A DNA stretch of 64,000 nucleotides from Staphylococcus pseudoxylosus. GTDB lineage: Bacteria > Bacillota > Bacilli > Staphylococcales > Staphylococcaceae. The position numbers and the translations under genes are program-made. Location of the stretch: the NCBI RefSeq assembly GCF_003697915.1, contig NZ_RCVN01000012.1:1-64000 (forward strand), in the 5' to 3' direction. Positions 63,499 through 64,000 of the stretch are shown here, piece after piece (within the stretch, counting starts at the first letter, position 1; each line of letters begins with the position of its first letter). Below the pieces are notes generated by a model. It made no database searches. It had not been told where the DNA came from and saw only the letters and a program-made list of their open reading frames with translations.

Positions 63499-64000
63499 AT
63501 GACAGAACATAATGATTTAGTAACTTCAACACAGGAAATTACGAAAGAAGCTTTACATAAATTAGGTTTTGACGATGGCATGTATGAACTCATCAAAGAA
63601 CCTTTAAGATTTTTAGAAGTACGTATCCCAGTCCGTATGGATGACGGTACGGTTAAAACATTTACCGGTTATCGTGCACAGCATAATCATGCCGTTGGTC
63701 CTACTAAAGGCGGTATCCGTTTCCATCCCGACGTAAATAAAGAAGAAGTTAAAGCGTTATCCATGTGGATGACAATGAAATGTGGCATCACCAACCTACC
63801 ATTTGGTGGTGGTAAAGGCGGTATTATCTGCGATCCTAGACAAATGAGCAACCAAGAATTAGAACGTTTATCTCGCGGTTATGTTAAAGCCATTTCACAA
63901 TTTGTTGGACCTGAGAGCGATATCCCAGCACCAGATGTTTATACAAACCCACAAATTATGTCTTGGATGATGGATGAATATAGTAAGATTAATCGTTCCA
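63499..64000 (+). CDS. gluD: NAD-specific glutamate dehydrogenase, partial (5' end only)
   Basis: The first 167 codons are present and the gene runs out of the window. It interconverts glutamate with 2-oxoglutarate and ammonia. [21 protein letters not shown] with the K-G-G-I-R-F-H motif, [17 protein letters not shown] with the catalytic Lys, and [11 protein letters not shown] match GluD (also called GudB or RocG). AAAGGAGATATGTA precedes the ATG. A cre-like site upstream suggests carbon control. Confidence 0.92.
   Translation, partial: MTEHNDLVTSTQEITKEALHKLGFDDGMYELIKEPLRFLEVRIPVRMDDGTVKTFTGYRAQHNHAVGPTKGGIRFHPDVNKEEVKALSMWMTMKCGITNLPFGGGKGGIICDPRQMSNQELERLSRGYVKAISQFVGPESDIPAPDVYTNPQIMSWMMDEYSKINRS

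Overview
The window is a 64 kb piece of a low-GC Firmicutes chromosome. The gene set places it in Staphylococcus: vraX/vraABC, hxlAB-nagB, azo1, tadA, the paired deoxynucleoside kinases, ilvE, a YSIRK/LPXTG surface protein, a SarA-family regulator and a FusB-type fusidic-acid protection protein. The chromosomal (apparently intrinsic) fusB-type gene and the large non-aureus gene complement suggest the S. saprophyticus/xylosus/cohnii group. That species-group call is inference from remembered gene content, not from a search. I see no phage, insertion sequence, rRNA, tRNA or CRISPR array.

Layout. (1) 0-7.3 kb: pdxK, vraX, a probable C-rich-motif small RNA, an ASCH protein, proP, and the vraA-vraB-vraC-(hot-dog half) operon, which looks like a small acyl-CoA pathway. 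(2) 7.4-25.4 kb: an accessory stretch between vraA and hxlB, genes I remember as neighbours in S. aureus. It holds a malic enzyme/2-hydroxycarboxylate carrier pair with a cre-like site, PhzF, Lrp, an AhpD-like protein, an EamA exporter facing a MocR regulator, a T-box-controlled second threonyl-tRNA synthetase whose editing residues are gone, an ABM-domain protein, a TcaA-like membrane protein, a type I signal peptidase, several tiny membrane proteins, and a CitA/DcuS-type two-component system that may control the malate genes. (3) 25.7-43.4 kb: mostly core genes (hxlAB, nagB, yojF-bshB2-folE2, azo1, HAD phosphatases, tadA, dAK/dGK, ilvE, an SDR epimerase), then the fusB-type gene with a leader peptide and SD-sequestering hairpin, and a LysR/MFS pair. 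(4) 43.8-63.2 kb: accessory metabolism. This includes flavin oxidoreductases with a WYL regulator, LtrA, an LLM monooxygenase, an RpiR-controlled RraA/dehydrogenase/TRAP-like operon with two identical-architecture operators, PhnA, a CycA-type permease, a fatty acid desaturase, an LPXTG adhesin with an 18-bp repeat tract, and mmuMP. (5) The window ends inside glutamate dehydrogenase.

How it fits together. Most operons are bounded by clear intrinsic terminators, many placed between convergent genes. The most informative items are the editing-dead, T-box-regulated ThrRS paralog; the fusB-type translational attenuator; the RpiR/RraA/DctM operon with a 74-residue partner protein and paired TTTGTAA-N6-TTACAAA operators; the vraX-downstream sRNA; and the split hot-dog hydratase next to a thiolase that lacks its second catalytic cysteine. 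No searches were run. All family assignments are from motif reading and remembered homologs.
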